Assembly: GCF_000525855.1 (NCBI RefSeq)
Contig: NZ_AODE01000013.1
Span: forward strand, 124,001 to 188,000
Origin: Listeria cornellensis FSL F6-0969
GTDB lineage: Bacteria; Bacillota; Bacilli; Lactobacillales; Listeriaceae
Direction of reading: 5' to 3'
Length of the DNA stretch: 64,000 nt
Below the pieces are notes generated by a model. The model ran no database searches and was not told where the DNA came from. It saw only the letters and a list, made by a program, of their open reading frames with translations. Shown one piece after another: positions 9,588 through 23,003 of the stretch. Position numbers and translations under genes: made by a program. Position 1 is the first letter of the stretch, and every line of letters starts with the position of its first letter.

Positions 9588-9616
9588 TGTTCAATTATTG
9601 GGAAATGTGGTATAGT
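9588..9616 (+). promoter_or_regulatory. promoter of the candidate antisense RNA
   Basis: TATAGT (9611-9616) with a weak TGTTCA 17 bases upstream (9588-9593), just after the rluD stop. It would start RNA near 9622. Confidence 0.5.
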
Positions 9617-9621
9617 AGAAG

Positions 9622-9744
9622 AAATAAAAAGAACCGTTAGTCCAGATTTCGACTAACGGTACGGAATCCGCTTTAAGGCGGACAACGTTTCATGATGAGA
9701 AATAATCCACTAAGTTTGTTGGCCTAGGGGGATTATTTTTTTTT
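9622..9744 (+). ncRNA. candidate antisense antitoxin RNA (RatA-like arrangement)
   Basis: About 120 bases made almost wholly of hairpins: ACCGTTAGT/ACTAACGGT (9633-9660), TCCGC/GCGGA (9666-9682) and a terminator AATAATCC/GGATTATT with T9 (9701-9744). It has no reading frame with a ribosome site. It runs against the 3' end and 3' UTR of the small hydrophobic gene on the minus strand, the layout of txpA/ratA and related type I systems. The first hairpin, read on the minus strand, ends in a T-rich tract and would terminate the toxin mRNA. Confidence 0.55.
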
Positions 9745-9839
9745 GCGTTAAATGCAAGAAAAATGTTAACAGCGCAAGGAGGAAAATACCGCCTGTGAAT
9801 AGCATCGCAAAAAAATGCAATGGTGTCCGTTACTGTCAT
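9710..9839 (-). CDS. small hydrophobic holin-like peptide, candidate type I toxin, one frameshift
   Basis: From ATG 9839 with AAAGGGGG 9 bases upstream. As printed, the frame turns polar after MTVTDTIAFF. Removing one base from the run of seven at 9809-9815 gives a 42-residue peptide: MTVTDTIAFF, then a single membrane helix (AMLFTGGIFLLALLTFFL) and a charged tail HLTQKK, stop at 9710-9712. This is the shape of the TxpA/BsrG and Hol_Tox families, including the start MTV. The ribosome site can be masked by a CCCC/GGGG hairpin (9847-9868), which is common for such toxins. The frame repair is an inference supported by the same error type in eleven or so neighbouring genes. Confidence 0.55.
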
Positions 9840-9897
9840 GTGACAACGCCCCCTTTCTTGGGGAAACGTCAATCCGCCCTAAAGACTTCCGTGCGCT

Positions 9898-9906
9898 ATT
9901 ATAGCA
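9898..9906 (-). promoter_or_regulatory. extended -10 promoter of the candidate toxin
   Basis: On the minus strand TGCTATAAT, a perfect -10 with TG extension, about 50 bases upstream of the ATG at 9839; no good -35. Confidence 0.5.
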
Positions 9907-10010
9907 CAGGGGTTGATAGAAAAGGGGCTTATTTCCAAAGTCGTATTTTAATTGATTTTACGAATTTTTAACCGCTGATTTGGACTTTTTACACTGCTCG
10001 ATAAAACTAG

Positions 10011-10037
10011 TTGACAAACCCCTTATAGTACGATAAA
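10011..10037 (+). promoter_or_regulatory. pyr operon promoter
   Basis: TTGACA (10011-10016) and GATAAA (10032-10037), 15-base spacer (or ATAAAC with 16). It precedes the first PyrR leader. Confidence 0.6.
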
Positions 10038-10047
10038 CTGAACCTAG

Positions 10048-10174
10048 TTAAATAACAGTCCTTTAACATAGTCCAGAGAGGCTAAGAAGGTAACGTGATT
10101 TGGGAGTTTCTATACCCAATTGGATTCTGTACGTATACCCTTTGCCGAGCTCTTGGCAGAGGGTTTTTATTTTG
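10048..10174 (+). promoter_or_regulatory. PyrR attenuator 1, upstream of pyrR
   Basis: GTCCAGAGAGGCT (10071-10083) is the conserved PyrR binding loop of the anti-antiterminator. It is followed by a terminator ACCCTTTGCC/GGCAGAGGGT with a T run (10137-10172). UMP-bound PyrR would stabilise the binding loop and favour termination before pyrR. Confidence 0.88.
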
Positions 10175-10179
10175 CCTAA

Positions 10180-10744
<565 letters not shown>

Positions 10745-10755
10745 TACACTTTTAA

Positions 10756-10858
10756 TGGGCAGTCCAGAGAGGCTGATAAAGGGTGATGAACGGGAATAGG
10801 TCTAGCCTAAATCCAGTACATAGCTGCTCTTTGTCGCAATTTGGCAAGGGGTATTTTT
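10756..10858 (+). promoter_or_regulatory. PyrR attenuator 2, upstream of pyrP
   Basis: A second GTCCAGAGAGGCT loop (10762-10774) followed by the terminator CTCTTTGTC/GGCAAGGGG with a T6 run (10827-10859). It lies between pyrR and pyrP, as in Bacillus. Confidence 0.87.
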
Positions 10859-10888
10859 TATGACTTAGAGTTGGAAAGAGGGAGTAAG

Positions 10889-12187
10889 ATGACAGAAGAA
10901 ACGACACCTGAAAATTACGTAAAACCGGTACTAGATATTCACGAGAAGCCGGCTTGGAATAAATGGATTGTGCTTAGCATCCAGCATCTGTTCACGATGT
11001 TTGGCTCGACAATCTTTGTACCAACTGTGACAGGATTAAATCCAGGTGTGGCGCTGATATCCAGTGGGCTTGGGACGCTTGCTTACCTGTTAATTACGCG
11101 AGGAAAAATTCCGGCTTACTTAGGTTCATCGTTCGCGTTTATAGCGCCAATAACGATGTTGCTTGCTGCAAAATCTGGCGGAGGGCCTGGGGCGGTTATG
11201 GTCGGGACGTTCTCGGTTGGGATTGTGTACGCGATTGTGGCGATGATTGTTTATTACGTGGGAATCGAATGGATTCAACGCGTATTGCCGCCAATCGTGG
11301 TTGGGCCGGTTATCATGGTTATTGGTTTGTCACTAGCTCCAAGCGCTGCGGCGATGGCGATGGGAACGAACGGTGGTGGCGAATATGATTACAAAATCTT
11401 GCTGGTAGCGCTGATTACATTAGTCGTGACGATTATTGCGATGATGTTTTTCAAAGGATTCTTCGGGCTTATTCCGATACTTTGCGGATTCGCCATCGGT
11501 TACTTGGTGAGTATGGCATTTGGGTTGGTCGATTATACTTTGATTCAAAATGCGAGTCTTTTCCAAGTGCCAGACTTTACAATACCGTTTGTGAACATGG
11601 ATCCAGTTGTCACGCTAACGGTCGTCCTTTCGATGGCGCCGCTTGCTTTTGTGACGATGGCGGAGCATATGGGACATCAGCTTCTTTTGAACAGAATTAC
11701 GAATCGTAACTTTTTTAAAGATCCAGGGTTGCATCGTTCGCTCGCGGCGGATGGTACGGCGTCGATTATTGCTTCACTTATCGGTGGACCGCCTGTGACG
11801 ACATATGGTGAGAACATCGGGGTGCTAGCGATTACGAAAGTGTACAGTGTCTTTGTTATCGGTGGCGCAGCGGTTTTGGCAATCGCATTCGGATTTATCG
11901 GATACATTAATGCGGTGATTACTTCGGTACCAACCGCGGTGCTCGGTGGGATTTCCTTACTCTTGTTCGGGGTTATCGCAACGAGTGGTTTGCGGATGAT
12001 GATTGAAAGTCACGTCGACCTTAGCGTGAATCGTAACATGATTATCGCATCGGTTGTCCTTGTTGTCGGAATCGGTGGTTTGCTAGTTGAAATTGGTTCT
12101 TTCAAACTTGAGGGCATGGCGATGGCTGCATTACTTGGAATAATCTTGAATTTAGTCTTACCAGAGGCTAAAGCGCATAAATCATAA
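10889..12187 (+). CDS. pyrP: uracil permease PyrP
   Basis: NCS2 (UraA-type) uracil:H+ symporter of 432 residues with about 14 membrane spans. Typical blocks include TMFGSTIFVPTVTGL near the N-terminus, FVTMAEHMGHQLLL and LIGGPPVTTYGENIGVLAITKVYS. I start at ATG 10889 with AGAGGGAG just upstream; the frame extends back to 10841, but that ATG lies inside the attenuator terminator and codes nothing conserved. It links salvage uptake to the biosynthetic operon under PyrR control. Confidence 0.94.
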   Translation: MTEETTPENYVKPVLDIHEKPAWNKWIVLSIQHLFTMFGSTIFVPTVTGLNPGVALISSGLGTLAYLLITRGKIPAYLGSSFAFIAPITMLLAAKSGGGPGAVMVGTFSVGIVYAIVAMIVYYVGIEWIQRVLPPIVVGPVIMVIGLSLAPSAAAMAMGTNGGGEYDYKILLVALITLVVTIIAMMFFKGFFGLIPILCGFAIGYLVSMAFGLVDYTLIQNASLFQVPDFTIPFVNMDPVVTLTVVLSMAPLAFVTMAEHMGHQLLLNRITNRNFFKDPGLHRSLAADGTASIIASLIGGPPVTTYGENIGVLAITKVYSVFVIGGAAVLAIAFGFIGYINAVITSVPTAVLGGISLLLFGVIATSGLRMMIESHVDLSVNRNMIIASVVLVVGIGGLLVEIGSFKLEGMAMAALLGIILNLVLPEAKAHKS

Positions 12188-12196
12188 CATCTACGA

Positions 12197-12234
12197 AAAC
12201 CTCTGAAAAAGCGCAATTTTTTAGAGGTTTTCCT
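12197..12234 (+). terminator. hairpin between pyrP and pyrB
   Basis: AAAACCTCT pairs with AGAGGTTTT (9 bp) around a loop that itself has AAAA/TTTT. The T run is short. It replaces the third PyrR attenuator found at this place in Bacillus; no AGAGAGGCT loop is present here. Confidence 0.55.
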
Positions 12235-12274
12235 ATAAAATAGTATCTAATTTTTAGAAAAGGTGGCGGTTCGA

Positions 12275-13186
12275 ATGAAGGATTTAGTGTCGATGGAAGA
12301 GCTTTCTGTAGCGGAGATTGGTGAGTTATTGGAGAAAGCAGCACGTTTCAAGCAAGGAGAAATTTGGACTCCGAAAAAGCAAATGTATGCGGTGAATATG
12401 TTTTTTGAGGCAAGTACGCGAACGCATAATAGTTTTGAAATGGCTGAGAAGAAGCTTGGCATCGATGTTCTTTCTTTCGACCCATCTAAATCGAGTGTCA
12501 CAAAAGGGGAAACGTTATATGATACGGCGCTGACGATGCAGGCAATTGGTGTGGATGTGGCGGTTATCCGGCATTCGGACGAGAATTATTATGAGCCACT
12601 TCGCAAATTAGGGATTGCGGTTGTGAATGGTGGCGATGGCTGCGGGCAACATCCGAGTCAGTCGTTGCTGGACTTGTTTACGATTAAGGAAGAGTTTGGT
12701 GGTTTTAAAGGGCTAAAGGTCGCGATTGTCGGGGATATCGTGCATAGCCGAGTGGCGAATTCGAACATGCAGGCGCTAAAACGTCTTGGTGCCGAGGTGT
12801 TTTTTGCGGGGCCGCCGGAGTGGATGCGTGAGAGTTGTGCTGCGCTTGGGACGTATATGGCGATGGATGATTTGGTGGAGCAGATGGACGTGATTATGCT
12901 CTTGCGTGTGCAGGAGGAGCGGCATGACGGGTTGCTTAGTTTTACGAAGTCGGACTATCACGAGAAGTATGGTTTGACGGAAGCGCGGGCTGCGAAGATG
13001 AAGGAACGCGCGATTATCATGCATCCAAGTCCTGTGAATCGGGATGTGGAGATTGCGGATAGTTTGGTGGAATGCGAGAAATCGCGAATTGTGGAACAGA
13101 TGACGAACGGTGTGTACATTAGAATGGCTATTTTAGAGGCAGTTTGCCAAGATAAAGAAACGAGGGTGACGACATGTACGTATTGA
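12275..13186 (+). CDS. pyrB: aspartate carbamoyltransferase catalytic chain
   Basis: Second enzyme of UMP synthesis, making carbamoyl-aspartate. The carbamoyl-phosphate motif [13 protein letters not shown] and the later [12 protein letters not shown] and [12 protein letters not shown] blocks are all present. I start at ATG 12275 ([11 protein letters not shown]), 8 bases after AAAGGTGG; the GTG at 12263 overlaps that site. 303 residues. It overlaps pyrC by 13 bases. No regulatory pyrI chain is nearby, as expected in Firmicutes. Confidence 0.95.
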   Translation: MKDLVSMEELSVAEIGELLEKAARFKQGEIWTPKKQMYAVNMFFEASTRTHNSFEMAEKKLGIDVLSFDPSKSSVTKGETLYDTALTMQAIGVDVAVIRHSDENYYEPLRKLGIAVVNGGDGCGQHPSQSLLDLFTIKEEFGGFKGLKVAIVGDIVHSRVANSNMQALKRLGAEVFFAGPPEWMRESCAALGTYMAMDDLVEQMDVIMLLRVQEERHDGLLSFTKSDYHEKYGLTEARAAKMKERAIIMHPSPVNRDVEIADSLVECEKSRIVEQMTNGVYIRMAILEAVCQDKETRVTTCTY

Positions 13187-14451
13187 AAAATGGAAAAGTG
13201 TTGACGGAAACTGGGGATTTGGTTGTTAAGGACGTGGCGATTGCGGATGGGCGGATTACGGCGATTGGCGAAGATGTGACGCTAGATGGTGCAAAAGTTA
13301 TTGATGTGGCTGGGAAGCTGGTGGCTCCTGGACTTGTGGATGTGCACGTGCATTTGCGGGAACCGGGTGGGGAACATAAGGAGACGATTGCGACTGGGAC
13401 GGCGGCTGCGGCTCGTGGTGGGTACACGACGGTTTGTGCGATGCCAAATACGAAACCGGTGCCGGATACGGCGGAAGTGATGACGCAGGTTGTGAATCGG
13501 ATTAAGGAAACGGCGGCGGTTCGTGTATTGCCTTACGCGTCGATTACGTCGAGTTTGAAGGGTGACGAGTTGGTGGACTTTGCGGCTTTGAAGGAGGCCG
13601 GCGCGTTCGCTTTCACGGATGACGGTGTGGGTGTGCAGACGGCGGGCATGATGTATGAGGCGATGAAGGAAGCGGCGGCGCTTGACATGGCGATTGTGGC
13701 GCATTGTGAGGATAATTCGCTGGTGTACGGCGGGGTCGTGCATGACGGGATTTTTGCGCAGAAGCAAGGTTTGGCGGGCATTCCGAATATTGCGGAGTCG
13801 GTTCAAATTGCACGCGATGTGTTGCTTGCGGAGGCGGCGAACTGTCATTATCACGTTTGCCATATTTCGACGAAGGAATCGGTTCGTGCGGTTCGTGATG
13901 CGAAACGGGCTGGGATTCGCGTAACAGCTGAGGTTTCACCGCACCACTTGATTTTGAATGAGACGAATATTCCGGGTAATGACGGGAATTGGAAAATGAA
14001 TCCGCCATTGCGCGCGCAGGAAGATCATACTGCATTGCTTGAAGGATTGCTGGATGGAACGATTGACTTTATCGCGACGGACCATGCGCCACATTCGGCG
14101 GAGGAAAAGAATGTGCCAATGGAAAAAGCAATGTTTGGAATCGTTGGCTTGGAGACCGCTTTCCCGCTACTTTACACGCAATTTGTGAAAACGGGCGAGT
14201 GGACGCTGAAACAATTGATTGACTGGATGACGGTGAAACCTGCCGCGTGCTTTAATCTTCCGTACGGTGTGCTTGAAATCGGTGGTATCGCGGATGTGGC
14301 TGTCATTGATTTGGAAAAAGAAGCCGCGATTGATCCAGAAAATTTTGCATCAAAAGGTAGAAATACGCCATTTACTGGTTGGAGTTGTGTTGGTTGGCCG
14401 GTAGCGACGTTTGCAGAAGGCGCGCTTGTTTTTGAAGAAGGGGTGGAATAA
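13174..14451 (+). CDS. pyrC: dihydroorotase
   Basis: Zinc amidohydrolase of 425 residues that cyclises carbamoyl-aspartate to dihydroorotate. The metal motif [17 protein letters not shown], and [11 protein letters not shown] (catalytic Asp) are visible in the expected order. The sense strand has a marked bias to G- and T-ending codons, shared by pyrB and the GH13 gene but not by pyrD-pyrE. Overlaps pyrB and is followed 3 bases later by carA. Confidence 0.95.
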   Translation: MYVLKNGKVLTETGDLVVKDVAIADGRITAIGEDVTLDGAKVIDVAGKLVAPGLVDVHVHLREPGGEHKETIATGTAAAARGGYTTVCAMPNTKPVPDTAEVMTQVVNRIKETAAVRVLPYASITSSLKGDELVDFAALKEAGAFAFTDDGVGVQTAGMMYEAMKEAAALDMAIVAHCEDNSLVYGGVVHDGIFAQKQGLAGIPNIAESVQIARDVLLAEAANCHYHVCHISTKESVRAVRDAKRAGIRVTAEVSPHHLILNETNIPGNDGNWKMNPPLRAQEDHTALLEGLLDGTIDFIATDHAPHSAEEKNVPMEKAMFGIVGLETAFPLLYTQFVKTGEWTLKQLIDWMTVKPAACFNLPYGVLEIGGIADVAVIDLEKEAAIDPENFASKGRNTPFTGWSCVGWPVATFAEGALVFEEGVE

Positions 14452-14454
14452 CGC

Positions 14455-15543
14455 ATGGCAAAACGGATTTTGATGTTGGAAGATGGGAACTTTTTTATCG
14501 GTGAGGCCATTGGTAGCGACCGCGAAACGATCGGGGAAGTTGTTTTTAATACAGGCATGACGGGGTATCAGGAGACGATTACGGATCCGAGTTATTACGG
14601 GCAAATCATCACGTTTACATATCCGCTCGTTGGGAATTATGGCGTGAATCGTGACGACTTTGAATCGATTCACCCAGCTGTAAAAGGTGTGGTGGTGCGT
14701 GAGGCGGCGGAATTTGCTTCGAATTGGCGCAACCAAATGACGCTGGATCAATTTTTGAAGGAAAAAGACATTCCTGGAATCGCGGGAATTGATACGCGGA
14801 AATTGACGAAGATTATTCGCAAGGAAGGAACGCTAAAAGGGATTTTGGCTCCGGAAAAGGCGAATCGGGAAGATTTACTGCATCATCTGCGTTCGGTGCG
14901 GTTGCCGGTGGATCAAGTGCGCGAGGTTTCTTGTTCGAAGGCATTTACGAATCCGGGAGAAGGCAAGCGTGTCGTGCTGGTGGATTATGGCGTGAAAAGT
15001 AGTATTATGCGTGAGTTGAACAGACGGGATTGCGATATTACGGTCGTGCCTTATAATACGACGGCGGAGGAGATTCTCGCGATGCATCCGGATGGTGTGA
15101 TGCTCTCAAATGGACCTGGTGACCCGAAAGATGTGCCGGAAGCAGTGGAAATGATTCGCGGATTGCAAGGGAAAGTGCCGCTGTTTGGGATTTGCTTAGG
15201 ACATCAGCTTTTCGCTCTAGCAAATGGGGCGGATACGTTTAAATTGAAATTTGGACATCGTGGGGCGAACCACCCTGTGAAGGAACTGGCGACGGGACGT
15301 GTTGATTTTACGGCGCAAAACCATGGCTATGCGGTGGATGCGGATTCGCTTACTGGAAAAGATATTGTGGTGACGCATATCGAGTTGAATGATGGAACGG
15401 TAGAAGGTTTGGCGCACAAGGAGTTTCCGGCTTATACGGTGCAGTACCATCCGGAAGCCAATCCTGGACCGAGTGACGTGAACTATTTATTTGATCAATT
15501 TATAGCGATGATGGAGAAGGAGGGAGCGGAACAAAATGCCTAA
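14455..15543 (+). CDS. carA: carbamoyl-phosphate synthase small (glutaminase) subunit
   Basis: 362 residues: N-terminal CPSase_sm_chain domain ([14 protein letters not shown]), then a class I glutamine amidotransferase with the nucleophile in [10 protein letters not shown] and the His/Glu in VQYHPEA. It supplies ammonia to CarB through a tunnel. Start at 14455 follows pyrC by 3 bases; the 3' end overlaps carB by 8 bases, indicating tight coupling. Being inside the pyr operon, it is the pyrimidine-specific enzyme (pyrAA). Confidence 0.95.
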   Translation: MAKRILMLEDGNFFIGEAIGSDRETIGEVVFNTGMTGYQETITDPSYYGQIITFTYPLVGNYGVNRDDFESIHPAVKGVVVREAAEFASNWRNQMTLDQFLKEKDIPGIAGIDTRKLTKIIRKEGTLKGILAPEKANREDLLHHLRSVRLPVDQVREVSCSKAFTNPGEGKRVVLVDYGVKSSIMRELNRRDCDITVVPYNTTAEEILAMHPDGVMLSNGPGDPKDVPEAVEMIRGLQGKVPLFGICLGHQLFALANGADTFKLKFGHRGANHPVKELATGRVDFTAQNHGYAVDADSLTGKDIVVTHIELNDGTVEGLAHKEFPAYTVQYHPEANPGPSDVNYLFDQFIAMMEKEGAEQNA

Positions 15544-18500
15544 ACGTGAGGATATTGAAACTATTTTAGTAATTGGTTCTGGCCCTATTGTGATTGGACA
15601 AGCTGCGGAATTTGACTATGCGGGGACGCAAGCGTGTCTGAGTTTGAAAGAGGAAGGATATCGAGTGGTGCTTGTAAACTCGAATCCGGCGACGATCATG
15701 ACGGATGTGGAGATGGCGGACAAGGTTTATATCGAGCCGATTACGCTTGATTTTGTATCGCGGATTATTCGCAAAGAACGCCCAGATGCAATTTTGCCAA
15801 CGCTTGGTGGTCAAACGGGACTGAACATGGCGATGGAACTTGCGGAAGCGGGAATTTTGGATGAGTGTGGTGTGGAGGTTTTAGGAACGGATTTGGTGGC
15901 GATTAAGAAGGCGGAGGATCGCGAGGCGTTTCGTGATTTGATGCATGAGCTGAACGAACCGGTGCCGGAGAGTGACATTATTCATAGTTTGGATGAGGCG
16001 AAAAGCTTCGTTGCAAAAATTGGTTATCCGGTGATTGTGCGTCCGGCTTACACGCTTGGTGGTTCGGGTGGCGGGATTTGCCTGAATGACGCGGATTTGG
16101 CGGAAATCGTGGCAAGTGGTTTGAAGCTCAGTCCTGTGACGCAATGTTTGCTTGAGCGTAGTATTGCTGGATTTAAAGAGGTCGAGTATGAAGTGATGCG
16201 CGATGCGAATGACAATGCGATGGTCGTGTGTAACATGGAAAATATTGATCCAGTCGGGATTCATACAGGAGATTCGATTGTGGTGGCGCCGAGTCAGACG
16301 CTTTCGGACCGCGAATACCAAATGCTTCGTGATGTGTCGCTGAAAATTATCCGCGCGCTTGAAATCGAGGGTGGCTGTAACGTTCAGTTGGCGATTGATC
16401 CTGATAGTTATGACTACTTCGTGATTGAGGTGAACCCACGTGTGAGCCGTTCGTCGGCGCTCGCTTCGAAAGCAACGGGTTATCCGATTGCGAAATTGGC
16501 TGCGAAAATTGCGGTAGGCTTGACGCTGGATGAGATGAAAAATCCGGTAACGGGAACAACGTATGCTCATTTTGAACCAGCGCTTGACTATGTTGTGTCG
16601 AAAATTCCACGCTTTGCTTTTGATAAATTCGAAAAGGCGGATCGTCGTTTAGGAACGCAAATGAAGGCGACAGGCGAGGTCATGGCGATTGGTCGAAATT
16701 TGGAGGAGTCACTTTTGAAGGCGGTTCGGTCGCTTGAAATCGGGACAACGCATCTGTATTTGGACGAGGCGGAGAACGCGAGTTTGGAAGAATTGGAACG
16801 CAAAATTTGCTTCCCAGAAGATGATCGCTTGTTTTTCTTAGCAGCGGCGCTTCGTAAAGGCTGGACGATTGAAGACCTGCACGCGAAAACGAAGATTGAT
16901 TTGTTTTTCTTATATAAATTGGAGAAAATTATCAAACAGGAGTCGGAAATTGCGACGAATGTTGGGGATTTGGAAGTACTACGTGCGGCGAAACGGAACG
17001 GATTCAGTGACGGTGCAATCGCAAAACTTTGGAATATGACGGCATTTGAGGTGTATGATATTCGTAAAGAAGCGGGAATTATTCCAGTTTACAAAATGGT
17101 GGATACGTGTGCGGCGGAATTCGAGTCGACAACGCCATACTTCTACAGCAGTTACGAGGATGAAAATGAATCGATTCGTACGGAGAAGGAAAGTGTGATT
17201 GTGCTTGGTTCTGGGCCGATTCGGATTGGGCAAGGTGTTGAGTTTGACTATGCGACGGTGCACTCGGTTTGGGCAATTCAACAAGCGGGATATGAAGCGA
17301 TTATCATCAATAATAACCCGGAAACGGTCTCGACGGATTTCAGTATTTCCGACAAACTATATTTTGAACCATTGACGCTAGAAGATGTGATGCATGTGAT
17401 CGAACTCGAAAAATCGCTAGGCGTTGTGGTACAATTTGGGGGTCAAACGGCAATCAATTTGGCGGACGGTTTGGCAGAACGCGGCGTGAAAATCCTTGGA
17501 ACTTCGCTTGAAGACATCGATCGTGCGGAAAATCGTGATAAGTTCGAAAAAGCGCTTGTGGAGCTTGGAATTCCGCAACCAGACGGGAAAACAGCGACGT
17601 CAATCGATGAAGCAGTCGCAGTTGCAACGAGCATTGGCTATCCAGTTTTGGTACGCCCATCCTACGTGCTCGGCGGTCGTGCAATGGAAATCGTGGAATC
17701 AGAAGAGGCGCTTAAATACTACATGAACAACGCGGTAAAAGTGAATCCGAAACATCCGGTACTTGTCGATCGATATGTGCAAGGACAAGAGGTGGAAGTG
17801 GACGCGATTAGTGATGGTGTGAACGTCGTGATTCCGGGTATTATGGAACATATCGAACGGGCTGGGGTCCATTCGGGTGACTCGATTGCGGTTTATCCTG
17901 CGCAAAGCTTGACGCAACATGTGAAAGATCTGATTGTGGATTACACGACGCGCTTGGCGAAAGGCTTGAAAATCATTGGCATGCTGAACATCCAATACGT
18001 CGTTGCCAATGAAGAAGTTTTCGTGATCGAGGTCAATCCAAGATCAAGCCGTACCGCGCCTTTCCTAAGCAAAATTACCGACATTCCAATGGCAAATGTG
18101 GCGACGAAAGTAATTTTAGGAAAAACATTGCTAGAGCTCGGTTACAAAGAAGGTTTAGCACCAGAAAAACAAGAGATTTTTGTTAAAGTGCCAGTGTTCT
18201 CATTCGCGAAATTGCGTAGCGTAGATACATCGCTTGGCCCTGAAATGAAGTCAACGGGAGAAGTGATGGGGAAAGATCGTACGCTTGAAAAGGCGCTATA
18301 CAAAGGTTTTGTGGCGAGTGGTGTGAAAATGCTTGATTACGGAACGGTGTTATTGACGGTAGCAGATCGCGATAAAGCAGAAGCAACGGCGCTGGCGAAA
18401 CGCTTCAAAAATATCGGCTTTACCATCATGGCGACAGCTGGAACGGCGCTTGTTTTAGAAGAGCAGGGAATTCCAGTTTCTAAAGTGAAGAAAATCGGCG

Positions 18501-18739
18501 AAAATCAAGGAACGTTGATTGATTACATTCGCAATGGACAGGTAACGCTTGTTGTTAATACGTTGACGACTGGAAAACAACCAGAGCGTGACGGTTTCCA
18601 AATTCGTCGGGAATCGGTCGAAAACGGTGTGCCAGTTTGTACGTCGCTAGATACAGCAGAAGCAATTTTGCGGGTGCTCGAATCACGGTCGTTTGAAATG
18701 GAAGCTATGCAACCTGCTCGAGTGATCGAAACAGTTTAA
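15536..18739 (+). CDS. carB: carbamoyl-phosphate synthase large subunit
   Basis: 1067 residues with the duplicated ATP-grasp architecture: two copies of the start motif ([21 protein letters not shown] and [19 protein letters not shown]), two ATP-grasp cores with [11 protein letters not shown] and [12 protein letters not shown], and a C-terminal MGS-like allosteric domain ([18 protein letters not shown]), where UMP or PRPP would act. Complete and in frame, which stands out against the many broken genes nearby. Confidence 0.96.
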   Translation: MPKREDIETILVIGSGPIVIGQAAEFDYAGTQACLSLKEEGYRVVLVNSNPATIMTDVEMADKVYIEPITLDFVSRIIRKERPDAILPTLGGQTGLNMAMELAEAGILDECGVEVLGTDLVAIKKAEDREAFRDLMHELNEPVPESDIIHSLDEAKSFVAKIGYPVIVRPAYTLGGSGGGICLNDADLAEIVASGLKLSPVTQCLLERSIAGFKEVEYEVMRDANDNAMVVCNMENIDPVGIHTGDSIVVAPSQTLSDREYQMLRDVSLKIIRALEIEGGCNVQLAIDPDSYDYFVIEVNPRVSRSSALASKATGYPIAKLAAKIAVGLTLDEMKNPVTGTTYAHFEPALDYVVSKIPRFAFDKFEKADRRLGTQMKATGEVMAIGRNLEESLLKAVRSLEIGTTHLYLDEAENASLEELERKICFPEDDRLFFLAAALRKGWTIEDLHAKTKIDLFFLYKLEKIIKQESEIATNVGDLEVLRAAKRNGFSDGAIAKLWNMTAFEVYDIRKEAGIIPVYKMVDTCAAEFESTTPYFYSSYEDENESIRTEKESVIVLGSGPIRIGQGVEFDYATVHSVWAIQQAGYEAIIINNNPETVSTDFSISDKLYFEPLTLEDVMHVIELEKSLGVVVQFGGQTAINLADGLAERGVKILGTSLEDIDRAENRDKFEKALVELGIPQPDGKTATSIDEAVAVATSIGYPVLVRPSYVLGGRAMEIVESEEALKYYMNNAVKVNPKHPVLVDRYVQGQEVEVDAISDGVNVVIPGIMEHIERAGVHSGDSIAVYPAQSLTQHVKDLIVDYTTRLAKGLKIIGMLNIQYVVANEEVFVIEVNPRSSRTAPFLSKITDIPMANVATKVILGKTLLELGYKEGLAPEKQEIFVKVPVFSFAKLRSVDTSLGPEMKSTGEVMGKDRTLEKALYKGFVASGVKMLDYGTVLLTVADRDKAEATALAKRFKNIGFTIMATAGTALVLEEQGIPVSKVKKIGENQGTLIDYIRNGQVTLVVNTLTTGKQPERDGFQIRRESVENGVPVCTSLDTAEAILRVLESRSFEMEAMQPARVIETV

Positions 18740-18758
18740 GAGAACGGGGTGGAAGAAC

Positions 18759-21131
<2,373 letters not shown>

Positions 21132-21135
<4 letters not shown>

Positions 21136-21761
21136 CAACCGAAAAACAAGTAGCCGAACAATTACTAAAAATAAAAGCCGTATTCCTCCAACCAAACGAT
21201 CCATTCACGTGGGCATCCGGCATCAAATCACCAATTTACTGCGATAACCGCCTAACATTAGGGTTCCCAAAAACCCGTCAATTCATCGCGGCAGCACTCG
21301 CTGAAAAAATCAAAACTGCATTTCCTGACGTGGAAGTACTAGCAGGAACAGCAACAGCCGGCATCCCGCACGCCGCATGGGCAAGCGATATCCTAGACCT
21401 GCCAATGGTTTACGTCCGTTCGAAAGCGAAAGAACACGGCAAAGGCAACCAAATCGAAGGTCCAATCACAAAAGGTCAAAAAGTAGTTGTGATTGAAGAC
21501 CTGATTTCAACAGGCGGGAGCTCCATTACTGCCGTAGAAGCCTTGCGCGAAGCTGGATGCGAGGTTCTCGGAATCGCCGCTATTTTTACATACGGATTAG
21601 AAAAAGGGAAAACGTTGCTTGGCGCTGCGAATGTGGAAGTTGCTGCACTTACGAATTATGAAACACTACTGGAAGTCGCTTTGGACGAAGGTTACGTATC
21701 AGAAGGCGATATGGCGACGTTGAAAGAGTGGAATAAAGACCCTGAGAAGTGGGGAAATTAA
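21132..21761 (+). CDS. pyrE: orotate phosphoribosyltransferase
   Basis: 209 residues. PRPP-binding motif [14 protein letters not shown] and the substrate loop [11 protein letters not shown] choose ATG 21132, 8 bases after AAAGGAG; the upstream GTG at 21123 overlaps that site. Last gene of the operon, followed by a hairpin terminator. Confidence 0.95.
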
Positions 21762-21803
21762 AATAGAGAAGTGGCTTCTGTGAGGAGGCCCTTCTCTATT
21801 TTG
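21760..21803. terminator. bidirectional terminator between pyrE and lacI-type gene
   Basis: AAATAGAGAAG pairs with CTTCTCTATTT, with T-rich flank on the plus strand and A-rich lead for the minus strand. Confidence 0.8.
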
Positions 21804-21846
21804 TTAAGTGGCAGTCTTGTTATATCGATGCAACACCCGTCCTTTT

Positions 21847-22848
21847 TTAAACTAATCTCCCAGTCGATTCCCTCAAAACCAACTCCGTCCCAATCGCCAC
21901 GTTCACGATCGGCGCACTCGGATTCCGCAGTCGCCATTCCATCGTCTCCGCGGCCTTTCTCCCCATAAATCGCAAATCGGTGCACATCGTCGTTAGCGGT
22001 GGCTGTGCCAAAATCGCAAATTCCGTATTATCAAAACAAACAATCGACACCTGCTCTGGAATCGCCAATCCCTTCGACTGAAAATACGAATTCAAAATAA
22101 AGCCAAGTCCTGAGTTCACGCAAAACCACGCGCTCGGCCATTCCTCTAAGCCTTCCAATGCCTGAAATAGCGCGGCCTGCTCCTCTTGTATACTCGTAAT
22201 CGTGTAATGCGAATTCACCGGCAACTTATAATGCCGCATCGCCTTACAATATCCTTCAAAACGCTCCTCATAACTCGGCGAAAAATCAACATCGCCAACA
22301 AAGCCAATTCGTTCGTGCCCAAGCGTTATCAAATGTTCCACGGCAACAAATGCACCATCTTTATTCTGCGACAAAATCGTATCTGTCCGCAAATGTGGAT
22401 CGTGGTGGTCAATCATCACAGTCGGCACGTCCAATTCCAAAATCTGCTTCACAAAAACATCACTAATATGCGATAAAATAAAAATTCCTCGCCAATTCTT
22501 CTCCTCTAATTCACGCGGCAAACGGTTCGCAGCAATAGCCTCTGGACCAACAGCGAGCGTCGTCAAATAAAACCCCCGCGCCGTCATTTCCTGTTCTAAA
22601 CTCAAACAAATCTCACCAAAAAAACTTTTTTGTGATAAGGCGAATTCGGTTGCTACTAGCGCAAATTGGTTATCGGTAGGCGTGTAAACCACGTCTTTTT
22701 TGTATTGGTATCCCATTTTATCTGCTTTTTGTAAAACGAGTCGCTTTGTTTGCTCGCCAACGCCATTTTTATTCCCTAAGGCTTGCGATACCGAGTTTTT
22801 AGAAATCTGTAAAGCGTCTGCGATATCTTGCATCGTGACTTTTTTCAT
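21847..22848 (-). CDS. LacI-family repressor of the adjacent sugar operon
   Basis: 333 residues: N-terminal HTH (TMQDIADALQISKNSVSQALGN) with hinge helix, then a periplasmic-binding-like effector domain (HISDVFVKQILELDVPTVMIDHH; VSIVCFDNTEFA). Start has GGAGGAAAAGGA upstream. It diverges from the sugar importer genes and most likely binds the palindromes at 23008-23025 or 23043-23056 and releases them when an imported mannoside or its phosphate builds up. It corresponds by position to lmo0858 of L. monocytogenes as I remember it. Confidence 0.88.
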   Translation of the reverse strand: MKKVTMQDIADALQISKNSVSQALGNKNGVGEQTKRLVLQKADKMGYQYKKDVVYTPTDNQFALVATEFALSQKSFFGEICLSLEQEMTARGFYLTTLAVGPEAIAANRLPRELEEKNWRGIFILSHISDVFVKQILELDVPTVMIDHHDPHLRTDTILSQNKDGAFVAVEHLITLGHERIGFVGDVDFSPSYEERFEGYCKAMRHYKLPVNSHYTITSIQEEQAALFQALEGLEEWPSAWFCVNSGLGFILNSYFQSKGLAIPEQVSIVCFDNTEFAILAQPPLTTMCTDLRFMGRKAAETMEWRLRNPSAPIVNVAIGTELVLRESTGRLV

Positions 22849-23003
22849 TCCTTTTCCTCCTAGATGGGACTTTCTCTCATTTCATTATAAGAGTATTAGC
22901 GACAGAATGCAATTGAAAAGTAATGTTATTTGTAATGTGACTTCAAATGATGCAATTATCACCATTTATGCATTATAATAAGTGATATATATAAAAGTAA
23001 TTG

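Noticed and set aside
9690-9872. 60-residue minus-strand frame as printed
   Set aside because: It starts upstream of the ribosome site and becomes Arg/Cys/Pro-rich after the seven-base run; the repaired 42-residue frame from 9839 is far more sensible.
10841-10888. Earlier ATG for pyrP
   Set aside because: It lies inside the attenuator terminator and adds residues not found in PyrP.
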